Positions 16,118 through 22,223 of a stretch of 22,223 nt of DNA are shown piece after piece. Position 1 is the first letter of the stretch; the number at the start of each line of letters is the position of its first letter. The position numbers and the translations under genes are program-made. The DNA is from CAVALG01 sp963630555 (GTDB lineage: Bacteria > Bacillota > Clostridia > Oscillospirales > Acutalibacteraceae). The DNA is taken from contig CAVGND010000029.1 of NCBI GenBank assembly GCA_963630555.1, positions 1 to 22,223 on the forward strand, read 5' to 3'. The notes below the pieces were generated by a model. The model ran no database searches. It was not told the origin of the DNA and saw only the letters and a list, made by a program, of their open reading frames with translations.

Positions 16118-17026
16118 TTAGTTCCCCATATAATCTTCCCAAGAGAAATCTTCATTGCACAACGGAATAAAAATGAACATTCCGTCGCCGAGTTCCAACT
16201 TATCGCCCGAATTCAAAAGGTGCACTGCCATAATGTTTTCACCGTTCAAATAGATAAGTCCTGTTCCTTCTCCCGGTTGTATAAAGAATTGTCTTTTCTT
16301 AGGTTCATATGTGATCCACGCGTGCTTTTCTCTGGATACAGTCTTTTCCCCCGTCACAGCAATCCTGTTGTTTTCGGATCTGCCGACGGAATTTCTCCCT
16401 GCGTAAATATTAAAACTCTCACCGAAATGGTGCCCCTTTATGCAAACAAGCCAGCCGACAGGCGGATCGCAAATCGGTTCCTTCTCACTTTTTTCGTCCG
16501 AATTTGCAACATGGAAAAATCCGATTGTTTTATCACCGGCAACCATATTTATTTCATGCGCCAAATCGCTGCTTTTTTCGGTTTTTCCTTCGCCTGTTTG
16601 AACCGACACATCAGTGTTGCCGATATTTTTATGCTCGTCACCGCCTTCAAAAGGTGATGTTTCTTCAGGTATTTTTTCCTCATCCGAATCGTGTTCATTA
16701 ATTGTTTCAACACCCGTAACACCAGACATGGAATCTTCGCTGAAGCAATCCTCGGGATTTTCATTCTCACCCTGCTCGTTGTCTGCGGCACCACCCGAAT
16801 CACCGAATATCCCGAAGGTTCTGCCGATAGTCCGATCGGGCACTTTTGCAATTTCTATTTCGTTAGTTTCCTTTTTTCCCCACAAAAATTTGTGCGATTT
16901 CTTTTCGGGTTTGGCTTTATCCGCAACTTCGCCGTTCTCCGACATCGCTTTCGCTCCACAGTGCGGACAAACAGAGTATTTATCTGAGTCGTAGTAATGC
17001 TCATTTTCGCATTTTGTAACATTCAT
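16118..17026 (-). CDS. FHA-domain phosphothreonine reader with N-terminal cysteine motif
   Basis: The protein has 302 residues; the ATG at 17026 has a GAGGGG ribosome site. The N-terminus has a ribbon-like motif (Cys6, His10, Cys20, Cys23). The central 160 residues are acidic and look disordered. They contain two similar short motifs, DRTIGRTF (Thr66) and DKTIGFF (Thr167). The FHA domain covers about 195-290, with its phosphothreonine-pocket residues in place: GRS at 215-217, SREKH at 231-235 and NGE at 261-263. It lies between the phosphatases and the kinases, 14 bases before the kinase gene, which suggests it reads or receives the phosphates they control. The Thr motifs recall the phosphorylated tails of GarA/OdhI-type proteins, where self-binding to the FHA domain is a switch; that is inference. 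No membrane helix is present. Confidence 0.92.
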   Translation of the reverse strand: MNVTKCENEHYYDSDKYSVCPHCGAKAMSENGEVADKAKPEKKSHKFLWGKKETNEIEIAKVPDRTIGRTFGIFGDSGGAADNEQGENENPEDCFSEDSMSGVTGVETINEHDSDEEKIPEETSPFEGGDEHKNIGNTDVSVQTGEGKTEKSSDLAHEINMVAGDKTIGFFHVANSDEKSEKEPICDPPVGWLVCIKGHHFGESFNIYAGRNSVGRSENNRIAVTGEKTVSREKHAWITYEPKKRQFFIQPGEGTGLIYLNGENIMAVHLLNSGDKLELGDGMFIFIPLCNEDFSWEDYMGN

Positions 17027-17057
17027 AATTTTTTACCCCTCTTTACTAAACTAAAAA

Positions 17058-17855
17058 TTATTTCACCCGGATTATGGCTACCGTCATATTGTCTCTTTTA
17101 ACATTTCGGTTCTTTGATATGTTTTTAGCTTTTATCTCCAGCGCCTGTGCGGCTTCAGAAATATTATTGAAGTTTCCTATAACTCTGCCCATCGTCTCAT
17201 TATCGACCAATTTATACAGTCCGTCGCTCATCAGCACGATTCTGTCATTTGACTGCAATTTGAACGGATGTGCATTCAAATCGATCTTCGGAAACCCGTT
17301 AAACCCCAAAAAACTTATCAGAGCTTCACCCCGATATATTTTTTGATTATATTCGTCTTGAGAGATTGCATGCGCTTTCAATTGTGCGTCAAGAAGCGAT
17401 TTATATGTATGGTCAGATGTTATCTGTACGAACTCATCGTTTCTGTGAATATAAATTCGGCTGTCCCCAACCGAAAACCAATGAAAATCCCGTCTGTTTA
17501 TGTATGTGCTGACGAGTGTCGAACCCGCGTTCAATATATTCCCGTTTTCATCCGACAACAAAGCAATCTCCGAATCGGCGCTTTTTATTGCATCTAAAAC
17601 AATTTGCGTCATTTCCCCGGTCGGATAATTACGTTTGTACTCTCTTGATATTATTTCCGTCGCCAATGTACTTGCAAGTCTGCCGCCGTTATGACCGCCC
17701 ATTCCGTCACATACGGTTATCAGTGCCTCTTCGCTTTTGAATTCGGCACAGGCACTATCCTGCTGTTCTTCGCGGTCGCCTATAACAGAGGTGACCACCG
17801 CTTCAAAATAGGCATTCTCATCAAAAAATGAGTAGTTGTCCTTATAACTTTGCAT
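17058..17855 (-). CDS. PP2C-family Ser/Thr protein phosphatase (first of two)
   Basis: This 265-residue cytosolic enzyme has no membrane segment. Metal-binding motifs of the PPM/PP2C fold are all present: the QQDSA segment near residue 35, VCDGMGGH near 50, GDSRIY near 130, MSDGLYKLVD near 210, and the final RDNMT near 255. It would remove phosphate from Thr/Ser on the kinases, the FHA protein or their targets. The start at 17855 is preceded by AAGGCGG and lies 12 bases after the other phosphatase gene. The FHA gene follows after 31 bases. Two phosphatases with two kinases suggest matched pairs, although they differ considerably in sequence. Confidence 0.93.
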   Translation of the reverse strand: MQSYKDNYSFFDENAYFEAVVTSVIGDREEQQDSACAEFKSEEALITVCDGMGGHNGGRLASTLATEIISREYKRNYPTGEMTQIVLDAIKSADSEIALLSDENGNILNAGSTLVSTYINRRDFHWFSVGDSRIYIHRNDEFVQITSDHTYKSLLDAQLKAHAISQDEYNQKIYRGEALISFLGFNGFPKIDLNAHPFKLQSNDRIVLMSDGLYKLVDNETMGRVIGNFNNISEAAQALEIKAKNISKNRNVKRDNMTVAIIRVK

Positions 17856-17867
17856 ACTCGCCGCCTT

Positions 17868-18590
17868 CTATTCATTCCAAACCGCAATCGCCGAATAGTT
17901 ATCCATATTCCGCCCTTTGCCGTTTTGTTTCACGATCTCAGCCATTTGAGTCAGCCATTCGTTCGGCGAGGCTGATTTTTTGAGCAGTTCGCACATTTTG
18001 CTTTCTTCGATCAATTCCCAAAAACCGTCCGAGCAAAGAAGGAATGCCTGACATTTTTTTAGCGGAAGCGGCACAGCCAACTCATACATCGGCTCTTCCC
18101 ATTCAATACCCATCACCCTCAGGACAATATTCCTGTCAGGGTGATTTCTTATTTCGCTTTCCTTGATTTCCCTTGAAAGCACCAACATTTGAGGAATGCT
18201 GTGGTCGAGCGTTCTTGTCTTGACCTTGTTATTTTTAAACACATAGAGTCTTGAGTCACCGATGTGCCCGATGTAAGCACTTTTTCCATCGGTAGTCAAT
18301 GCGACGACGGTCGTCTTCATTTTCCGTGAGGCACGGTGCTTTTTCTGTTCCGCCATCAGAATTTGCTGCGCCGCACCGAAGGTTTCGCCCAAAAAGTTGA
18401 CCATATCATCGGTTTTTGAAAAACAGTTACAAAACACATCTTTCACCAGGTCTGAAGCAACATCGCCCATACCGTGACCGCCCAACCCATCACACAGGAC
18501 AAAGCAAAAATTATTTCCTTTTTCGACATAACCGACCGAATCCTCATTTATTTCTCTGTCGCCTTTATCCGTGAAAACAGCATATTTCAT
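17868..18590 (-). CDS. PP2C-family Ser/Thr protein phosphatase (second of two)
   Basis: The protein has 240 residues, close to the usual length of Stp/PrpC phosphatases. Motifs: INEDS near residue 15, LCDGLGGHG near 33, GHIGDSRLYV near 100, LCSDGFWELIE near 190 and MDNYSAIA at the end. Each corresponds to a metal ligand site of the fold, so activity is expected. It is the first intact signalling gene after the secretion block. Its ATG at 18590 uses GGTGAG as ribosome site, and that stretch overlaps the stop of the open frame at 18598-18831. This suggests translational coupling with whatever that frame once encoded. Confidence 0.93.
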   Translation of the reverse strand: MKYAVFTDKGDREINEDSVGYVEKGNNFCFVLCDGLGGHGMGDVASDLVKDVFCNCFSKTDDMVNFLGETFGAAQQILMAEQKKHRASRKMKTTVVALTTDGKSAYIGHIGDSRLYVFKNNKVKTRTLDHSIPQMLVLSREIKESEIRNHPDRNIVLRVMGIEWEEPMYELAVPLPLKKCQAFLLCSDGFWELIEESKMCELLKKSASPNEWLTQMAEIVKQNGKGRNMDNYSAIAVWNE

Positions 18591-18597
18591 ATTTTTC

Positions 18598-18831
18598 TCA
18601 CCCGTTCATATAATTGAATTGACAATACAGTCCGTACCCCCACGTATTGTTGCCGGTACTGTCGGTACACATATACACGATTATAATTGTAAAACCGGCC
18701 GGCGGAATAAAAGACATAAACATACCGACGTTGTTTCTGACAATTTCATATGCTTTTCCGAAACTGCCCTAGCCTATCAGCCTGACAATATTCCAGTCAG
18801 GCCCGGATGTTTTGAATGTAGTTACACATAT
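18598..18831 (-). pseudogene. Remnant of a small gene with in-frame TAG, kinase-loop-like motif
   Basis: The 265-base gap between the DUF4176 and phosphatase genes is not empty. On the minus strand one frame is open over 78 codons except for a TAG at 18771-18769. Before the TAG it reads WNIVRLIG, and after it GSFGKAYEIVRNN; together these resemble the start of a protein-kinase glycine loop. The following 43 residues (with FIPPAGFTIIIVYMC and ending in QFNYMNG) do not look like a kinase. There is no ATG with a ribosome site at the front. The stop (18600-18598) lies just before the phosphatase start, as expected for a genuine operon gene. I read it as a decayed or truncated gene; a 41-residue ORF from an inner ATG is the alternative. 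The kinase resemblance is short and may be accidental. Confidence 0.45.
18780..18802. repeat. 7-bp inverted repeat, 9-base loop
   Basis: The arms gcctgac (18780-18786) and gtcaggc (18796-18802) are perfectly complementary. The element lies inside the broken frame, about 55 bases after the DUF4176 stop. No T-run follows on either strand, so it is at best a weak terminator or an mRNA stem between the secretion and signalling blocks. Confidence 0.35.
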
Positions 18832-18855
18832 TCAGCCTCAATCAGTTTGCACATA

Positions 18856-19119
18856 TTATGATTCCATTTCTTCCCGAAGTTTAGATAAAAACATATTTCC
18901 ATTTTCTTTGTATCCCTCAAACATAACTTCGATAATATCCTTGTGATTAAATAAAAACAGTTTGCTTGACTCGGTTAAACCGCTGGGAAATACAGTTCCT
19001 GCATACTGATAACAAGTATTGCTTTCCACATCCACGAGATAATAACCGATAATTAAAAAATCTATTTTTGAATCTTTATCTAACTTCACAACCGAACCGA
19101 TCGGCAAAAGTTCATTCAT
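18856..19119 (-). CDS. DUF4176-type protein (second of a tandem pair)
   Basis: The protein has 87 residues. It starts with LLPIGSVVKL and continues with FLIIGYY and YAGTVFPSGLT, the signature order of the DUF4176 family: a small beta fold with a PIGS/T turn and a FP-x-G turn. Family members are commonly encoded in type VII secretion loci of Firmicutes, where their function is not settled. The start at 19119 overlaps the end of the upstream paralogue by 8 bases, with a GAGGTGA ribosome site inside that gene, so the two are translated together. It is the last intact gene of the secretion block. Immunity, chaperone or regulatory roles are all possible. Confidence 0.78.
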   Translation of the reverse strand: MNELLPIGSVVKLDKDSKIDFLIIGYYLVDVESNTCYQYAGTVFPSGLTESSKLFLFNHKDIIEVMFEGYKENGNMFLSKLREEMES

Positions 19120-19441
19120 TGGATTTCACCTCATTTATCATTAAATCTAACAATTGTTCTATATCAGACGGCTTTTTTTCGTCCAACGCATTATACCGCT
19201 CTTCTATTATTTTTATATATCTTAATGAAACATCGTTTTCCAACCCACGATAAACAACCTCATACTCTTTTTTTATCGGTATAAGAGATACTGATTTTTC
19301 ATTTCCCGTGTAACCAATAGGAAAAACACTGACAACATAACAGAAAACAAATTTATCTTTATTTTGAATTTCGCGATAACCGACAATCATTAACTCAATT
19401 TCATTAACATTTATTATTGTTCCGATCGGTAAAAGTTTCAT
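19112..19441 (-). CDS. DUF4176-type protein (first of a tandem pair)
   Basis: The protein has 109 residues with the same frame of motifs as its neighbour: LLPIGTIINV, LMIVGYRE, VVSVFPIGYTG and a charged EVVYRGLEN segment. A helical tail of about 30 residues follows, which the shorter paralogue lacks in part. The ATG at 19441 has GGAG about 8 bases upstream. It lies 12 bases after the WXG-headed protein gene, a position often taken by partner or immunity genes of secreted toxins. The two copies are clearly related but far from identical, so the duplication is old or they have split roles. Confidence 0.78.
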   Translation of the reverse strand: MKLLPIGTIINVNEIELMIVGYREIQNKDKFVFCYVVSVFPIGYTGNEKSVSLIPIKKEYEVVYRGLENDVSLRYIKIIEERYNALDEKKPSDIEQLLDLMINEVKSNE

Positions 19442-19453
19442 TTCATCATCTCC

Positions 19454-20554
19454 TTAAAACCAACTTTTAATTGCATTTCCGATTCCCGAAATTGTACCAC
19501 TTATTACTTTAGATGTTGTTTTAGCGGTATTGCTTACAATATTTCCAAATTCACTTATATCCGAATATGCCTGTTTCGAAAACTCTCCCCAAAATTTTGC
19601 CCCGGAATCAACCACAAAATCCACTGCATTACTTACGCCATTACCAACGTCGTTAAAAAAACTACCCGGACTAAAGCCGAAAAAATCCTCCAAAATTGCA
19701 TTTGCCGTTGAAAGGCTTATGCCAAAAACTTTTTCGGTAACTGAGTCTACCACACCACTGACAAGTTGGCAGGTTGCGTCCACTGTTCCCTTTCCGACCG
19801 TTTGTACAAAATTGCCGCCAATATCCCACATGCAGCCCAATACATCGCCTTGGCACAAGGCTTCTTCAGCCTTACTCATATATTTTTTATCATTTTTCTG
19901 AATATAACCTTCTTCATCTGTCACCAACTGACCGACAATCGAAACAGCTTTGATTTTCAATCCTGTCCAATTGATTCCATTGAGCAAATTGCCGCTTTCG
20001 GCTACTGCATCCCAATCAAAGCCTGGTGCAACACCTCCCACGGCTTTCCAAACTGCATCCCAATATTCTCCTTTTGCAAACTTATTAACTACTTCATAGG
20101 CGCTAACGCCCGTCTTAGACAGTTTTTTGGCAATGTCTTTCATAACTGCACGAACAGATTTAGGTAAAGAGCTATAATGCTCATCAATCCAATTAAGGGC
20201 ATCTGTAACATTTTGAATATCTTGTTTTGACACAATTGATATTCCATTATTAGTGTCTGCATTATCACAATACAATTTCGCCAATTGTGAATCTACGCTT
20301 TCAAAGGTCACTGCACAAGTATCGGCAACTTTGGCACCGTTCATCAAATCCTCTGTCAATTGAGAAAAAGTGTTTTGAGTGCTTATTATTTTACCTTTGA
20401 AATTGTTTGCAAGTTTTGCACTCCAGTTACGGTTAATGTTCCCGAGTTCTGAAGTCACGCCAGCAAAAAGCGATTCGTATTCCTGCTCCAGTGCCCTCAT
20501 TTCAGACGCCTGCGCCTGCAACTCGCTTGGGGTCAATTTGATCTTATTCGACAT
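19454..20554 (-). CDS. WXG-headed protein with long hydrophobic tail, candidate type VII substrate
   Basis: The protein has 366 residues. The first 95 or so form a helical hairpin of the WXG100 type, with the turn NRNWSAKLANNF carrying Trp-Ser-Ala instead of Trp-x-Gly. The middle (about 100-230) is soluble and has Trp-containing DWDAV and NGINWTG turns. The C-terminal third has several hydrophobic, Gly/Ser/Val-rich amphipathic stretches (VSGVVDSVTEKVFG, VGNGVSNAVDFVV, SGTISGIGNAIKSWF) that could insert into membranes. There is no signal peptide. This plan, a WXG head followed by an unrelated tail, fits a substrate or effector of a type VII system. No catalytic motif is seen. It follows the upstream gene by 2 bases and precedes the DUF4176 pair by 12. 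Confidence 0.8.
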   Translation of the reverse strand: MSNKIKLTPSELQAQASEMRALEQEYESLFAGVTSELGNINRNWSAKLANNFKGKIISTQNTFSQLTEDLMNGAKVADTCAVTFESVDSQLAKLYCDNADTNNGISIVSKQDIQNVTDALNWIDEHYSSLPKSVRAVMKDIAKKLSKTGVSAYEVVNKFAKGEYWDAVWKAVGGVAPGFDWDAVAESGNLLNGINWTGLKIKAVSIVGQLVTDEEGYIQKNDKKYMSKAEEALCQGDVLGCMWDIGGNFVQTVGKGTVDATCQLVSGVVDSVTEKVFGISLSTANAILEDFFGFSPGSFFNDVGNGVSNAVDFVVDSGAKFWGEFSKQAYSDISEFGNIVSNTAKTTSKVISGTISGIGNAIKSWF

Positions 20555-20556
20555 AT

Positions 20557-21078
20557 TTAATCAGTCCCTCCGTTCAAATCGAAATCCGAAAAACGGCATA
20601 TTGCAATCGGTGAATCAAAATTTTCAATTTCATAATTGATTATTTTTTCAGGATGAAACCCCGTATTATACCCCGTGTCGGTTTTATTGTTCATAACTGC
20701 TTCAATAATCTTGCGTATATCAGGCTTTTGAAGAGGCGGTTGAATAACAGGCTGCTGTGAAGCTCCTATAACCGCAACCGCCACACCTATGATTGCTTCC
20801 AAACCCGGAAACATATTGTTTATAGAATTTTCCGAATTTTCGAATTCGGCAGCAACATACGTCAATGTGTTCAGAAAACTGCGCGAATTTTCCTGCAAGC
20901 GCCTTGCGGCCTTTTTATTCTGCTCTGTATAATTGTTTATAACAACCTTTTCGCGACATTCCCAATCATAATGGGTTGCAACACGGTTCAGGGAAGCGGC
21001 GGCTTTATCTATTTCTGCGTTAGCGGCACTTGAAGCCGAAACCAACTGTTTCATCAGGTCGGTATCTATTGAAATCAT
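20557..21078 (-). CDS. WXG100-like helical protein with hydrophobic segment
   Basis: The protein has 173 residues; a GGAGAGGAG ribosome site precedes the ATG at 21078. The first 90 residues are a predicted helical hairpin, with a turn YDWECRE where Trp-x-Cys replaces Trp-x-Gly, so it is a divergent member if it belongs to the family. Then comes a short hydrophobic stretch (IIGVAVAVIG, about residues 95-106), a proline-rich link (QPVIQPPLQKP) and a polar tail. It has no signal peptide. It lies between the canonical WXG protein gene (18 bases upstream) and the WXG-headed larger gene (2 bases downstream). It could be a partner chaperone or a co-secreted protein; the exact role is unknown. Confidence 0.7.
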   Translation of the reverse strand: MISIDTDLMKQLVSASSAANAEIDKAAASLNRVATHYDWECREKVVINNYTEQNKKAARRLQENSRSFLNTLTYVAAEFENSENSINNMFPGLEAIIGVAVAVIGASQQPVIQPPLQKPDIRKIIEAVMNNKTDTGYNTGFHPEKIINYEIENFDSPIAICRFSDFDLNGGTD

Positions 21079-21096
21079 ATTTTCTCCTCTCCTCTT

Positions 21097-21393
21097 TTAA
21101 AAAGAACCGTTTATTTTGTTTGCGGACTGTGTATCCGTAGTCGTGAATTTTGAAACAGCCGCATCGACATATTTCTTATACTCCGAAAGCACTTCGACCA
21201 TTTTTTCGGCTTTTATTTTTTGAGCCGTAATTTTAACGATATATGCCACGCTCGCGTTGCCTTCCCACGATGCCTTTATTCTTTCGATAAGTAGTGTGAG
21301 TTTTGCATTCAAAGCCTGGAGTTCGGCAATTTTTTTGCTCAATGAGTTCGAGTTCGCTTTCAAAGCTTCAACATCTATTCTGATTTTTGACAT
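21097..21393 (-). CDS. WXG100-family (EsxA-like) protein
   Basis: I use the ATG at 21393 (98 residues), with ribosome site GGAGGAAG. The frame is open ten codons further, but those overlap the upstream gene. The length and layout match WXG100 proteins: helix, turn SWEGNAS with Trp-Glu-Gly in the middle of the protein, then a second helix rich in Lys and Ala. Such proteins form dimers and are exported by type VII systems. The C-terminal YxxxD/E export motif is not clearly present; EYKKYVDAA has the Asp one place late. The start shares one base with the TAA of the previous gene (TAATG), so translation is coupled. This is the best single marker of a type VII locus in the window. Confidence 0.85.
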   Translation of the reverse strand: MSKIRIDVEALKANSNSLSKKIAELQALNAKLTLLIERIKASWEGNASVAYIVKITAQKIKAEKMVEVLSEYKKYVDAAVSKFTTTDTQSANKINGSF

Positions 21394-21731
21394 TATCTGC
21401 TTCCTCCTGTATCTGCATCGCACCCGCCCGCGCGGATTGCATCTCTGACCCTTCGGTCAATTTCCTGATAACGGCGAACGGTTCTTATTATTATGGTGAT
21501 CGTTTCTTCCAACCGATTTATCAGATCATCTGTCTGTTTTCTCAATTGTGTAGCCTTTCCGATAATCGCCCTGCTCGTAAGCCCCTTTTCGGAGGCCGTT
21601 TGTTTTATCAAATTGTCTATTGCGGCTTTTGAGAAATTTAATTGCTCGATAGCGTGCTGTATTCTGTTAACATCCTGCCACGCAACATTTTCATCAATCG
21701 TAATGCGTCCGTTATTGTCATAATAAGCCAT
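21393..21731 (-). CDS. Small helical type VII-associated protein with YxxxD motif
   Basis: The protein has 112 residues, with a GGGGGAA ribosome site before the ATG at 21731. After a short beta-like head (GRITIDEN) the protein is predicted to be two long helices, with no WXG turn. Near the end of the second helix it has RRYQEIDRR, i.e. Tyr88-x-x-x-Asp92. This is the spacing of the YxxxD/E signal that type VII substrates or their partners carry. Its length and position, one base from the WXG100 gene, suggest that the two proteins form a heterodimer in which this one supplies the signal. I do not recognise the family by name. Confidence 0.72.
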   Translation of the reverse strand: MAYYDNNGRITIDENVAWQDVNRIQHAIEQLNFSKAAIDNLIKQTASEKGLTSRAIIGKATQLRKQTDDLINRLEETITIIIRTVRRYQEIDRRVRDAIRAGGCDADTGGSR

Positions 21732-21734
21732 AAC

Positions 21735-22223
21735 TTATTCCCCCTTAATGATATCGTAAACATCATTGACAAAGGTTTCTCGCGGCACGCTTTCAAGTGC
21801 ACCGTTCTCCTTTTCATGATAAATCACACCGTCGGATTCTATGTAAGTTTTAACGATTGACTGTTTCCCGAGGGATACTGCCTTTACCGCAAAAAATCGG
21901 CTGACTCTTTCTTTGGCGATATTATCCCTGACCGTTGGAGTGATCTGCGGATAATCCTCTGACAATATGCTCTCCGTAAACGATCGTATTTCATCCGACG
22001 ATACGCCTTTTATACAAAGTTTTCCATCCTTGCCCGAGACCATTGTTATATTGCCGTCAAGAAAATGATATTTACTGACCGTGACACTTATTTCTTCGCC
22101 GATTTCGCAAATGTCGATCGAGGATTCTCTTTCGCCGAAAAATATCGGTCGGGTAAGTATTTCGGCATTATCATAACTATTTGCTTTTGTCGTTGATTTC
22201 GGTGTAGATCTTCTCAAGTTCTT
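21735..22223 (-). CDS. Unrecognised protein of the secretion block (5' end beyond window)
   Basis: At least 162 codons are open up to the right edge. The first possible start inside the window is a TTG at 22217, and the frame stays open beyond it, so I treat the gene as 5'-truncated by the window. The visible part has no signal peptide or membrane helix. It alternates strands and helices (ESSIDICEIGEEISVTVS, then a KDGKLCIKG turn, helical SSDEIRSFTESIL, and a final strand/helix unit with YIESDGVIYHEKENG). It ends three bases before the next gene, so it belongs to the same operon. It might be a component of the secretion apparatus or its chaperone; I cannot name a family. Confidence 0.7.
   Translation of the reverse strand, partial: KNLRRSTPKSTTKANSYDNAEILTRPIFFGERESSIDICEIGEEISVTVSKYHFLDGNITMVSGKDGKLCIKGVSSDEIRSFTESILSEDYPQITPTVRDNIAKERVSRFFAVKAVSLGKQSIVKTYIESDGVIYHEKENGALESVPRETFVNDVYDIIKGE

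Noticed and set aside
18769..18771. In-frame TAG as a pyrrolysine or readthrough codon
   Set aside because: No pyrrolysine genes or readthrough structure are visible and the frame has no proper start; decay is simpler.
18856..22223. Complete type VII secretion system
   Set aside because: Only WXG100-type and accessory proteins are visible; no FtsK-type ATPase or membrane core component lies within the window.
1..22223. Mobile element, CRISPR array, tRNA or rRNA genes
   Set aside because: I saw no transposase or integrase motifs, regularly spaced short repeats, or tRNA/rRNA-like sequence in the gaps, most of which are under 125 bases.

Overview
The window reads as a piece of a Gram-positive gut-type Clostridia chromosome (Oscillospiraceae/Lachnospiraceae-like). 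This is inferred from GGAGG-type ribosome sites, moderately AT-rich DNA, lipoprotein signal peptides without other outer-membrane genes, PASTA kinases, DUF4176 and WXG100 proteins, and many small zinc-ribbon membrane proteins. Every gene I can support lies on the minus strand, so transcription runs from high to low coordinates. Both outermost genes are cut by the window edges. I see no tRNA, rRNA, CRISPR array, transposase or phage gene, and no gene-free stretch longer than about 265 bases.

Right part (22223 to 18856): a block of small WXG100-type and helical proteins, one larger WXG-headed protein with a hydrophobic tail, and two DUF4176 proteins in tandem. This is the accessory end of a type VII (ESX/Yuk-like) secretion locus. 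The motor ATPase EssC/YukB and the other membrane components are not in view and would be expected beyond the right edge. Between this block and the signalling genes lies a 265-base stretch with an apparently broken gene.

Middle part (18590 to 11323): two PP2C phosphatases, an FHA-domain protein and two transmembrane eukaryotic-like Ser/Thr kinases, packed with short gaps or overlaps. One kinase carries PASTA repeats plus an InlB/Flg_new-type repeat. The other carries what looks like an ABC-type sugar-binding-protein domain outside the membrane. Both kinases and the FHA protein begin with a zinc-ribbon-like cysteine motif.

Next part (11201 to 3047): six membrane proteins with one to three zinc ribbons each, a small lipoprotein in the middle of them, and a large lipoprotein with an OmpA/MotB-type peptidoglycan-binding domain at the end. 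Two of the membrane proteins share a near-identical 118 bp DNA segment, and another pair are paralogues. A hairpin at 2905-2929 plausibly ends this unit.

Left part (2891 to 1): a separate operon with a good sigma-A-type promoter. It encodes a macrodomain protein with an HTH-like tail, an ADP-ribosylglycohydrolase, a small HD hydrolase of the SpoT/MESH1 type, and, after a gap with two inverted repeats, a von Willebrand A protein. It looks like an ADP-ribose/nucleotide signalling cassette.

Working model (inference): surface sensors (PASTA and solute-binding domains) drive threonine phosphorylation. The two phosphatases reverse it, the FHA protein reads it, and the neighbouring WXG100 secretion system and/or the zinc-ribbon membrane proteins are the output. 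This resembles the threonine-phosphorylation control of type VI secretion, here placed next to type VII genes.
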